DNA from: BM003 sp963783695
GTDB lineage: Bacteria; Pseudomonadota; Gammaproteobacteria; Steroidobacterales; BM003
DNA length: 64,000 bases
NCBI GenBank assembly: GCA_963783695.1
Contig: CAWAOM010000001.1
Location: forward strand, 434,001 to 498,000
Direction of reading: 5' to 3'
Below are positions 32,228-40,064 of this stretch, in pieces. Each line of letters begins with the position of its first letter. Within the stretch, counting starts at the first letter, position 1. The notes below the pieces were generated by a model that saw only the letters and a list, made by a program, of their open reading frames with translations, was not told where the DNA came from and did not search any database. Position numbers and translations under genes: made by a program.

Positions 32228-32630
32228 GTTTGTAGGCTATTGCTTTGATTTCGACAAGCAGGAACGGATGCGGCAGCTGGTGTACCGCGACCGTCGTGCG
32301 GGTCGGGCCGGTCGCATCGAAGAACTCGGAGTACACGGTGTTATAGGCAGGAAAATCGGCCATGTTCACGAGAAATGCACTGACTTCGCAGAGGTCCTCC
32401 AGGCCGCAACCGAACGCACTCAGGATATCCGCAATGTTCTCGATCACGGCACGGGTTTGCTCGCTGATATCGAGAACAGGGTTTCCTTTCGCATCAATTG
32501 TCGCGCCGGCGATAGTGTTGTCCGGTCGGCGCGAACTTGTACCCGAGACATAGATGAAATCACCGCATCGCTTTGCGTGCGGAAAGGAGCCACGCGGCTC
32601 GGCTTTGTGCTGGAGTGTCTTGCTGGTCAT
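32217..32630 (-). CDS. amnD: 2-aminomuconate deaminase (RidA-like)
   Basis: A 137-residue RidA/YjgF-family protein of the AmnD type. Motifs include FPHAKRCGDFIYVSGTSSRRPDN, QTRAVIENIADIL, CEVSAFLVNMADFPAYN and TRTTVAVHQLPHPFLLVEIKAIAY. It releases ammonia from 2-aminomuconate to give 4-oxalocrotonate (2-oxohex-3-enedioate). Gene order amnD-amnB-amnA and the strongly AmnD-like sequence set it apart from a housekeeping RidA. It is intact and would be the first gene of the minus-strand unit. Confidence 0.88.
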   Translation of the reverse strand: MTSKTLQHKAEPRGSFPHAKRCGDFIYVSGTSSRRPDNTIAGATIDAKGNPVLDISEQTRAVIENIADILSAFGCGLEDLCEVSAFLVNMADFPAYNTVYSEFFDATGPTRTTVAVHQLPHPFLLVEIKAIAYKPEP

Positions 32631-32704
32631 TGTTGCCCGGTACGCGATTCGTTTACTGGCGATTGTGCAATTTTTGCCGCTGCCAGCGACGCAAAAAACA
32701 TATC

Positions 32705-33826
32705 CTATTTTTTCCCTTTATCGTATTTCTTGAGCCAATACGCAAGCTGCGGTCTGTTAATGCCCAGTAGTCGGGCCGCAGCGCTCAGGTTCCCCTCGCT
32801 GCGTGATACGGCGGCTTTGAGCAAGTCGCCCTCGAGGTCATCCAGCGACTCGAGCCCGTCGAGAATGCGCTCGGCCGCGTCCGCGGATCTCAGGCCCTCG
32901 GCGCTGGAAAAAGGTGCGGAGTTCATGCTGTCCGACGCCTGGCTCATGGCGGGAAAGAGGTCGCCCAGTTGGATTGGGCCCTCGCCGCTGCAAATGATGA
33001 CACCGCGCTCGATCATGTTCTCCAGCTCGCGGATATTGCCGGGCCAGCCGTAGGCTTGCAACGCACGCAGCGCGCGCTCGTCACAGCCAACCGACCGGCG
33101 TCTGTGGCGCGCCTGGAAGTTGCCGAGGAAGCGCTCAACCAGTAGTGGAATACCGGCGCGGCGATCGCGCAGCGGCGGTATCAGTACCGGAAACGTATTC
33201 AGGCGATAGAAAAGGTCCTTGCGAAATTTGCCGGCATCGACATCAGCGGCACGGTCGCGGTTGGTTGCACCAACCAGGCGGACATCCGCAAAACGTGTGC
33301 GGGTATCGCCGACCCGCTCGAATTCTCCTTCCTGGAGCACTCGCAACTGTTTCGCCTGGGCGGCCGGTGAAAGGTCTCCGACTTCATCGAGGAAGAGCGT
33401 GCCGCCGTGGGCGCGTTCGAAACGCCCCGGTTTGGACGGGTGGGCGCCGGTAAAGGCGCCTTTTTCGACGCCGAACAACTCGGACTCGATCAATTTCTCC
33501 GGGAACGCCGCACAATTGACGGCGACAAACCGGTTCTTTGCGAGCGGGCTGATGCTGTGCAGGCTGCGCGCGAACATTTCCTTGCCGACCCCGGTTTCTC
33601 CCAGCATTAAAACCGTGACCTGGCTGTCCGCGACTTTTTCGATCGACTCGCCGGCACCCTTGAATGCCGCGGAAACGCCAACCGTGTTGCCGAAGGTCTG
33701 GTCTTCGTCAAGCGAGTAGCGCAGGTTCTCGACACCAGTCTGTAGCGCTAGCAGCTGGTCTGCGAGGGGATCCGGGCAGTAGTAGCGCAGCTCTTGCTCA
33801 ATGGCACCGTCGCCCCATTGGCAAAG
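32705..33826 (-). pseudogene. DmpR/XylR-type sigma-54 activator lacking its sensor half
   Basis: The open frame runs from a TAG at 33827-33829. It holds a linker like that after a V4R domain (YYCPDPLADQLLALQTGVENLRYSL), the AAA+ domain with Walker A GETGVGKE, GAFTGA loop and Walker B GTLFLDEVGDL, and a Fis-type C-terminus (LSAAARLLGINRPQLAYWLKKY). About 200 residues of XylR_N and V4R sensor are missing, and the neighbouring DNA is a different gene. No good start codon precedes the AAA+ domain; ATG 33607 lies inside Walker A. It adjoins the aminophenol genes, so it probably once controlled them. Expression of a constitutive fragment cannot be excluded. Confidence 0.8.
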
Positions 33827-33829
33827 CTA

Positions 33830-35065
33830 ATACTTGGAACGATAACCGCTCGAACGGTGGCCGTATCATCGGTTGCGGCGTTGTTGGTCGTATCGGGACT
33901 GCCGACGCGTGCGCAGGCCGCCAAGTGGCGTGGCTGGGACGTGGCGGGGTTTGTCGAAAACGTTACGCGCTATCGCGACAGCAACGGGCCGGTCGGATTG
34001 ACCAAACAGCGCACGACGGCGCAACTCGAGTACGCGAAGCCATTTGGCGGCGGACTCTCGATAAGCGGCATTTTCCGTGGCTCCTATGACGCCGTTTACG
34101 ATATCAACGACGACGAGTTTGGCGATGATGCAGGAGGTTCGGTAACGATCGAGAACGCCGGCGGTTCCGGGTTCGCGGGCCTGCCCGAGCGTGTGCCGTG
34201 GGGGCAATCGCTTGTAGGCACAGGCACCCTCGGGTTCGGCTTCGACCTCGCCAATAACCCGAATGAAGGTTTGCTGTTGCTGGGTAACGATCTGCGCCAG
34301 GGAACTGGCGGTTCGTTTCCTGCGCTCGGCGGTGTCCAGCTTGCCTCTCCGGCTCAGCCCTGTGATCAGGACAGCCGCGGTTGTATCGGCAGCTACATGA
34401 ACAAGGACAAGAATGATCTGCGGTTCCCTGAGTTCAACGAGAAACTGGATTTTATCCGCGAACTGTATGTCGACTGGGAGTATCCGTTCGAGAGCGGCAA
34501 GACACTAAACGTACGCCTCGGCAGACAACAGGCCGTGTGCGGCCGCACCGATCTTTTCCGGGTGCTCGATGTCGTGAACCCGGTCGATTGCTCGCGTCAC
34601 AATATCTACGACGAATTGGAAGACATTCGGATTCCAATGGGTATTCTTAGCACCGAAATGCGCTTCGGCGCGACCGGTCCATTTGATGATCTGAACCTGC
34701 GGGGATTGTGGAACTTCGAACCGTTCCGTCCCAACCACCTCGGTCAGGGTGGCCAGCCGCATTCGATTCTCCCGGCCGGAAACTTTTTCCGTGTGTTTAC
34801 CAACTGCTGGGATAATGGCTGTACGGTCGGTGACTTTGCCCCGGCCGGGTTTGATGAAACCGGCGCTCCGGTTGCGTTGCTGGCGACGGATTTTGCGGCG
34901 CAGTCAATCGGTATCAAGAATTTCGATGTGCCGGACGAGTGGGGCGCTACTGCGGTAGGCGGTCGTCTCGAGGGTGTTTGGAAAGGCATTGGATTCTCGT
35001 TGAATGCCCTGTCGTACCGGTCGCAACTGCCATCGTTGCGCGGCACGGTCGAAAACGATAATCCT
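33830..35065 (+). pseudogene. DUF1302 outer-membrane protein fragment, both ends damaged
   Basis: The frame reads a signal-peptide-like segment (VAVSSVAALLVVSGLPTRAQA) followed by WRGWDVAGFVENVTRYRD and barrel-like strands typical of DUF1302, a family often linked to aromatic or steroid catabolism. No ATG lies in frame at the 5' end: the only upstream starts are a TTG at 33794 and an internal GTG. Similarity stops near 35065 (around LPSLRGTVENDN), about 400 residues in, where the family usually continues by well over a hundred residues. The frame then runs on into the TetR promoter and gene. Coordinates are approximate. It is head-to-head with the truncated DmpR-type gene. Confidence 0.65.
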
Positions 35066-35071
35066 TCAGCA

Positions 35072-35106
35072 GTACTGTGCGGTACTTTTTTGGTACCGTA
35101 TAGTAC
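35072..35106. promoter_or_regulatory. Inverted repeat, likely TetR operator
   Basis: The arms GTACTGTGCGGTAC (35072-35085) and GTACCGTATAGTAC (35093-35106) are inverted repeats matching at 12 of 14 positions, separated by TTTTTTG. It lies about 120 bases upstream of the TetR start and is a natural autoregulatory operator. Confidence 0.55.
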
Positions 35107-35223
35107 GAACCACCGGCTTTCAATGTCCTTTCAGCAAGCGTCGGAAATTGTCGCAGCCAGGTTCGGAAGTGACGACGCAGAGGTATGCCTGGAACGGCCG
35201 CCGCGGCAAAAAGGGGGAATGCA

Positions 35224-35868
35224 ATGGCTGACAACAGGGTGGAACCGTCGCTGCGTATCCAGCGCAACGCGCAGGCACGCCGGCAGCAGATTCTCGCGGC
35301 GGCGGCAAGCCTGATCGAGGAAAAGGGTTACGGTGGCACCAGTCTCGACGCAGTCGTGGAGCGGGCCGGTTGCTCCAAATCCGCGATTTACGAATTCTTT
35401 GGCAGCAAGGAAGGCCTGATCTCGGCCCTGTCGGATGGCATCGTCGACGAATTATCGCGTGCCCTGTCGGAGTTAGCCGATGCCCATGTCGATGTTGAGC
35501 GGGCCCTGCAATCGTATGCAGAGCAGGCGCTGACGCTGATTCTCGATGAAAGGCACATTGCCATTGTGCGGGTAGTGGTCTCGGAGGTCTGGCGATTTCC
35601 ACAGTTGGGCGCGGCGTATTTCGAGCGTGGACCGGCTGCTGTGCAAAAACAGCTGACCGCGTTTCTGACCCGGCAGAATGGGCTGGGCAATCTCGCGATA
35701 GAGAATCCGGCGCGCGCCTCGCGTCATTTTTGGGGCCTGATGCTGTGGGACGACTTGCATGCGCGGCTGGTCGGTGTGCGTGATGCCCTGGAACCCGGCG
35801 AGATCGGCGACCACGCGAGCCAGGTGGTGGCGACCTTTCTGCAACTGTACGGTACCGGCAATCAGTGA
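35224..35868 (+). CDS. TetR family transcriptional regulator
   Basis: A 214-residue repressor. The N-terminal helix-turn-helix (about residues 20-65) reads ILAAAASLIEEKGYGGTSLDAVVERAGCSKSAIYEFFGSKEGL. The C-terminal helical part resembles the AefR-like TetR C-terminal group (HFWGLMLWDD...RLVG). ATG 35224 is preceded by AAGGGGG at 6 bases; an in-frame upstream start at 35185 lacks this. The inverted repeat at 35072-35106 is its probable operator. The regulated gene may be itself or the broken DUF1302 gene's former partner. Confidence 0.88.
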   Translation: MADNRVEPSLRIQRNAQARRQQILAAAASLIEEKGYGGTSLDAVVERAGCSKSAIYEFFGSKEGLISALSDGIVDELSRALSELADAHVDVERALQSYAEQALTLILDERHIAIVRVVVSEVWRFPQLGAAYFERGPAAVQKQLTAFLTRQNGLGNLAIENPARASRHFWGLMLWDDLHARLVGVRDALEPGEIGDHASQVVATFLQLYGTGNQ

Positions 35869-35896
35869 ATTGGCAGCGACCGCAACGCGGTAGCCG

Positions 35897-36220
35897 CTAT
35901 TTTTCCAGTAACTTTATCTTGTCGGGTATATTCGCCCAGTCGTCACCATCTGCCGGGCGGTCGCCGATTTCGGTAATGACAGGCCAGTCCTTGCACAAAT
36001 CCTCGTTGATTTTCAGAAACTGCATCTGATCCTCGGGCAGATCTTCTTCCGGGTAGATGGCCTCGACCGGGCACTCCGGGATGCAAACGGTACAGTCGAT
36101 ACACTCATCCGGGTTGATGACGAGCATGTTCGGCCCCTCGTGGAAGCAGTCGACCGGGCACACTTCTACACAGTCCATGTATTTGCATTTGATGCACTGT
36201 TCCGTCACTACGTGGGTCAT
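35897..36220 (-). CDS. fdxA: 7Fe ferredoxin FdxA
   Basis: A 107-residue ferredoxin with a [3Fe-4S]/[4Fe-4S] N-terminal domain: CIKCKYMDCVEVCPVDCF and CIDCTVCIPECPVEA. The C-terminal extension of about 45 residues is the Azotobacter-type FdI feature. It faces TetR convergently. It lies downstream of korB on the same strand, 56 bases away, and could accept electrons from the KorAB oxidoreductase. Confidence 0.94.
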   Translation of the reverse strand: MTHVVTEQCIKCKYMDCVEVCPVDCFHEGPNMLVINPDECIDCTVCIPECPVEAIYPEEDLPEDQMQFLKINEDLCKDWPVITEIGDRPADGDDWANIPDKIKLLEK

Positions 36221-36276
36221 TTTCGGGAGATCCTTGCTGGGGAATTACTGGTCTGGCGCGTAAAGATGCCCGTTGT

Positions 36277-37317
36277 TCACTCAACTGTCCAGACTTCGCC
36301 TGAATGCATCAGCGTTTCCAGGCTGCCGGGCCCCTTGCGCCGTTGAGCTTCCTCGATCTGGCCCGCCACATGGTCCTCATAGGTCGGCCCTTCCTGCGCG
36401 CGCAGAACGCCCACCGGGACCGGAAATTGCGGATAGTCGATACCGCTCAGCGCATAGGTGTAGGCGTCATTGTCTGTGGTTTCGTCGTGAATCATGATGT
36501 CCGATTCGTTTGCCTCGGAGCGCGTGGCAACACCGAGACGGCTGGAGGCACCGCGACCGGTCGTGACGATGACGCTGTCCGCGTCGTTGCCGAAGGCCAG
36601 CGGGCGGCCGTGTTCGAGATACAGCAGCCGTTCGTTGCGCACCTTGCGGTCGGTCAGGTGATCGAAAGCGTTATCATTGAAGATATTGCAGTTCTGGTAA
36701 ATTTCGACAAAAGCGGAGCCGCGGTGACTGGCCGCGCGCAGCAATACCTGCTGCAGGTGTTTAGTGTCCTTGTCGATGGTCCGGGCGATGAATGTCGCGC
36801 GTGATGCGCACGCCAGGGAGAGCGGGTTGACGGGCTGCGAGATAACGCCAAGCGGACTGGATTTGGTGCGCTTGCCGAACTCGGAAGTCGGCGAATACTG
36901 ACCCTTCGTCAGGCCATAAATCCGGTTGTTGAACAGCAGGATCTTTACATCCAGATTACGTCGCAGCGTATGGATCAGGTGATTTCCGCCAATCGACAGT
37001 CCGTCGCCGTCACCGGTAATGACCCACACCTGCAGGTCGGGCCGGGCGATCTTCAAACCGAGAGCCACGGTCGGGGCGCGGCCATGAATGGTGTGAAACC
37101 CGTAAGTATTCATGTAATAGGGAAAACGGCTCGAGCAACCAATGCCGGAGACAAATACGATGTCTTCACGAGCGACACCGCTTTCGGCGCAAATCTGCGG
37201 CATCATTCTCTGCACTTGCGCGAGAATTGAGTAGTCACCGCAGCCGGGACACCAGCGTACGGTCTGGTCGGACGTAAAATCTTCCCTGCGATATTCAGTA
37301 TGTGCCGTTTGTGTCAC
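36277..37317 (-). CDS. korB: 2-oxoacid:ferredoxin oxidoreductase beta subunit
   Basis: A 346-residue thiamine-diphosphate-binding subunit. The CPGCGDYSIL iron-sulfur cysteines, the GIGCSSRFPYY segment and the ThDP signature GDGDGLSIGGNH with later NN are typical of KorB/OorB. It oxidatively decarboxylates 2-oxoglutarate (or a related 2-oxoacid) to the acyl-CoA with reduced ferredoxin. The gene follows korA by 44 bases, and FdxA is next in line. Substrate choice cannot be read from sequence alone; 2-oxoglutarate is the most common for this pair in proteobacteria. Confidence 0.9.
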   Translation of the reverse strand: MTQTAHTEYRREDFTSDQTVRWCPGCGDYSILAQVQRMMPQICAESGVAREDIVFVSGIGCSSRFPYYMNTYGFHTIHGRAPTVALGLKIARPDLQVWVITGDGDGLSIGGNHLIHTLRRNLDVKILLFNNRIYGLTKGQYSPTSEFGKRTKSSPLGVISQPVNPLSLACASRATFIARTIDKDTKHLQQVLLRAASHRGSAFVEIYQNCNIFNDNAFDHLTDRKVRNERLLYLEHGRPLAFGNDADSVIVTTGRGASSRLGVATRSEANESDIMIHDETTDNDAYTYALSGIDYPQFPVPVGVLRAQEGPTYEDHVAGQIEEAQRRKGPGSLETLMHSGEVWTVE

Positions 37318-37361
37318 TGTGATTTCCCATGGTGTTCTGTGGGCTGCTGCAACGGCCGGGC

Positions 37362-39239
37362 TCAGGCGCTCTCGCGCCGCGCCGGACTCGCGCTCAGCAT
37401 GGATCGGATGCGTTCGCTGATTTCCGAGGTCTTGAACGGTTGCCCCTGAATCTTGTTGTGCCCGACGATGTCCTTGAGGAAACGTGCGCGTAGCAACAAC
37501 CGCAGTTGTCCCGAGTTCATTTCAGGTAGCAGTATTTTGTCGAAACCGTTCAGCACGGTTCCGAGGTTGCGCGGCAGCGGGTTCAGATAGCGCAGATGCG
37601 CGGATGCAACCGAGGCGCCTTCTGCCTGCGCATCCTCTACCGCTGTGCGAATTGCGCCATAAGTGCTGCCCCAGCCAAGCACCAGTAACTCGCCCGACTG
37701 CGGGCCGAGGACTTCGAGTTCGGGGATATCGTCTGCAATCCGTTCGATTTTTTCCGCCCGCAACCTGACCATGTTTTCGTGATTGATCGGGTCGTAGCTC
37801 ACCGTGCCGCTGCCGTCGGCTTTCTCCAGGCCGCCGATGCGGTGCTCCAGTCCCGGGGTGCCGGGTATCGCCCATGGCCGGGCCAGCGTTTGCGGGTCGC
37901 GCAGGTAGGGCATGAAAGCTGCCGGGTCCGTCGCGAATGTCACGTCGATGGGGGAAAGCTCATTCAGATCGGGTATTCGCCACGGTTCGGAGCCGTTACC
38001 GAGGTAGCCGTCGGAGAGGTAAAAGACGGGTGTCATGTACTTGATGGCGATCCTGAATGCCTCGATCGCCAATTCGAAACAATCCGCCGGGCTTTGCGGC
38101 GCGACGATAGCCAGCGGGCTTTCGCCATTGCGACCGAACATTGCCTGCAGCAAATCGGCCTGTTCCGTCTTGGTCGGCAGACCTGTCGAAGGTCCGCCAC
38201 GCTGGACGTCCACAACGACGACGGGTAATTCGGTCATTACTGCCAGGTTAAGCGCCTCGGATTTCAGGCAAACGCCGGGTCCGCTGGTCGCGGTGAGTCC
38301 GAGCGCGCCACCGAAAGCGGCGCCGACGGCCGCACCCATCGCGGAAATCTCGTCCTCGCACTGTCCGGCGAGTACACCAAAGTGGCGTAGCCGGGCGAGC
38401 TCATGGAGGATGTCGCTGGCCGGTGTAATCGGATAGGAAGCATAGACAAGAGGCCTGCCGCTCAACCTGGATGCCGCGACGAAGCCCATGGCGGCGGCCG
38501 AATTCCCTGTGATTCGCCGATACTTTCCGGGAGCCAGGTTGGCTTTTTCCACGCGGTAGCGATGCGGCATCAGCCGAATGGTGTCGGCGTAGCCAAAACC
38601 AGCCTGCAAGGCGAGTTTGTTGGCCGCCGCCAATTGCGTGTCTGCGGCGCTGAACCGGGCGTCGATCAGTGTCTCGATGACGTCGCAATCACGATCGTAG
38701 AGCCAGCAAACGATGCCGAGAGTCAACATGTTCTTGCATCGCTCGGCTTGCTTTTTCCCCAGCCCTGTAGGCTTCACGGCCTCGAGCGTCAACGCGGTAA
38801 TCGGCAGGCCATGTACCGAAAAACCGGCCAGACTGCCGTCCTCGCGGGGATCGCTGTCGATACCCGCCTTTTTGAATCCGGCGGCGGTAAACGTATCTTC
38901 ATTCAGAATAACGAGCCCACCCGGAACAAGATCGGCAAGGTGTACATGCAGGGCAGCCGGGTTCAGAGCAACCAGTACGTGAGGACGATCCCCGGGGGTA
39001 TGAACGTCGCGCGAACTGAAATTCAGTTGAAAGCTGCTGACCCCCGGCAGCGTGCCTGCCGGCGCACGAATCTCGGCCGGAAAATCGGGGAGCGTGCTGA
39101 TGTCATTACCCATGACCGCCGAGTCCTGAGTAAATAGCGATCCAGTCAGTTGCACGCCGTCGCCAGAGTCTCCGGCAAAGCGGATAATCACATTCTCCAG
39201 AGACTGGTAACCCGTTTTGCCACGGGCGGCTGGTTTCAT
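37362..39239 (-). CDS. korA: 2-oxoacid:ferredoxin oxidoreductase, gamma-alpha fused subunit
   Basis: A 625-residue fusion: the gamma domain (about 15-195, GDSGDGVQLTGSLFTQ) is followed by the alpha pyrimidine-binding domain (about 215-625, with YPITPASDILHELA, SGPGVCLKSEALNLAV and GPSTGLPTKTEQADL). The start at 39239 follows AGGAG at good spacing and gives MKPAARGKTGY; an in-frame upstream start lies at 39269. It forms the oxidoreductase with KorB. Reduced ferredoxin made here could serve biosynthesis or NADPH production. Confidence 0.9.
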   Translation of the reverse strand: MKPAARGKTGYQSLENVIIRFAGDSGDGVQLTGSLFTQDSAVMGNDISTLPDFPAEIRAPAGTLPGVSSFQLNFSSRDVHTPGDRPHVLVALNPAALHVHLADLVPGGLVILNEDTFTAAGFKKAGIDSDPREDGSLAGFSVHGLPITALTLEAVKPTGLGKKQAERCKNMLTLGIVCWLYDRDCDVIETLIDARFSAADTQLAAANKLALQAGFGYADTIRLMPHRYRVEKANLAPGKYRRITGNSAAAMGFVAASRLSGRPLVYASYPITPASDILHELARLRHFGVLAGQCEDEISAMGAAVGAAFGGALGLTATSGPGVCLKSEALNLAVMTELPVVVVDVQRGGPSTGLPTKTEQADLLQAMFGRNGESPLAIVAPQSPADCFELAIEAFRIAIKYMTPVFYLSDGYLGNGSEPWRIPDLNELSPIDVTFATDPAAFMPYLRDPQTLARPWAIPGTPGLEHRIGGLEKADGSGTVSYDPINHENMVRLRAEKIERIADDIPELEVLGPQSGELLVLGWGSTYGAIRTAVEDAQAEGASVASAHLRYLNPLPRNLGTVLNGFDKILLPEMNSGQLRLLLRARFLKDIVGHNKIQGQPFKTSEISERIRSMLSASPARRESA

Positions 39240-39697
39240 TGCATTACTCCTGCGGCAACGGCCACACAATCGGCATCAATCAAACGATGGTACTGCTCAG
39301 TACGCGAATGTCGCAACACCCTGACTAACACCTTTTCGACGGCAACAGTCTATTGGTTTTCGACGCGTCGTGGTTTTCCGCTTCGCGGGATTGGCGATGA
39401 CGCTACCGCGGAGGGTGGAAGTTCATCCCGCGTCCGATCGCATAACGATTCCGTCTCGCCACGCAGATAGCACTAGTTCACAAAAAAACTATATTACTAA
39501 TTAAATAAAAACAATGAGTAATAGTATTAATCAAGAAAAAGAATTAATAAAAAATTGGAATCTGTCAGCTTAATTTACATAATAAAATCAGTGCATCCTG
39601 ACATACGCGCATTTGGCGTCGGGTTTCTTTACATTCAGTTCAGCGCTAGTCTGAGGCGAAAGCTATAAGTGACTGAGAAATATATTAAAGTCAGTTG
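39240..39697. other. AT-rich intergenic region upstream of korA and the sigma-54 promoter
   Basis: Positions about 39480-39600 are markedly AT-rich (runs of AAAA, TTAATAA) inside an otherwise GC-rich window. Such regions bend easily and often hold enhancer and IHF sites for sigma-54 promoters. The pair TGTCAG (39563-39568) and CTGACA (39598-39603) forms an interrupted inverted repeat that could be an activator site. korA's own promoter should also lie here; I see no clear one. Confidence 0.5.
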
Positions 39698-39712
39698 TGG
39701 CACGGTTGTTGC
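39698..39712 (+). promoter_or_regulatory. Sigma-54 (RpoN) promoter, near-perfect
   Basis: TGGCACGGTTGTTGC is an exact match to the core TGGCACG-N4-TTGC with GG and GC at the standard spacing (GG 39699-39700, GC 39711-39712). Transcription would start near 39724. No protein gene with a ribosome binding site follows before the terminator at 39870, so the transcript is probably non-coding. Confidence 0.88.
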
Positions 39713-39723
39713 TTTGTATATAG

Positions 39724-39893
39724 CGCCGAACGTGGAACGGCCCATATCCGCGAAGCGCGCGGCAAGCTCTCGAAAGAACCAAAGGAAGAACCAAGAACGA
39801 ACTGGCAACAATAATAATAATGCAGTCGAAATCTGCCGATAAGAAAAACAAGAACCCTGCAGACCCATGCCCCGCTAACGCGGGGTTTTTTTT
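39724..39893 (+). ncRNA. Candidate CrcZ-like A-rich small RNA (Hfq decoy)
   Basis: The transcript from the sigma-54 promoter would be about 170 bases, ending at a strong terminator. It contains a small hairpin (CCGCG at 39748-39752 with CGCGG at 39758-39762), an A-rich stretch 39773-39803, then two strict Hfq distal-face motifs: (AAN)4AA at 39807-39820 (AACAATAATAATAA) and at 39841-39854 (AAGAAAAACAAGAA). Pseudomonas CrcZ, CrcY and CrcX are also sigma-54-dependent and A-rich, and they sequester Hfq/Crc to relieve catabolite repression. The gene pair cbrAB is not in this window, and this RNA is shorter than CrcZ, so homology is not claimed. Function is inferred from promoter and motifs. A 22-codon frame starting at 39820 runs through the terminator and has no ribosome binding site. 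Confidence 0.65.
39870..39893 (+). terminator. Rho-independent terminator of the A-rich small RNA
   Basis: CCCCGC (39870-39875) and GCGGGG (39880-39885) form a 6-bp GC stem with a TAAC loop, followed by eight T residues (39886-39893). It would also shield thrA from read-through. Confidence 0.93.
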
Positions 39894-40064
39894 GCGCTGA
39901 TTTTATTGCGGCCGAACCCTTCCCGATTGCTGCGCCTGCGTTCTACAATCGTGTCCTCATCGAGGAGCAGGCGACATTTCCAATCATGACTTCCTGGCCG
40001 CCGCGAGACCGGGGTGGCGCGGTTGGTATTTGTCAGGGTCGCAGGAAAAAAGGGGCAGGCCGCC

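Noticed and set aside
32631..32704. Sigma-54 promoter for amnD
   Set aside because: TGGCAGC and TTGCA-like elements occur but the GG-GC spacing is wrong (14 instead of 10).
39820..39900. 22-codon frame inside the small RNA
   Set aside because: It runs through the terminator stem and has no ribosome binding site; the transcript is better explained as non-coding.
39900..40064. Threonine attenuator leader (thrL-like) before thrA
   Set aside because: No short frame rich in Thr/Ile codons with a ribosome binding site was found, and the terminator there belongs to the small RNA.
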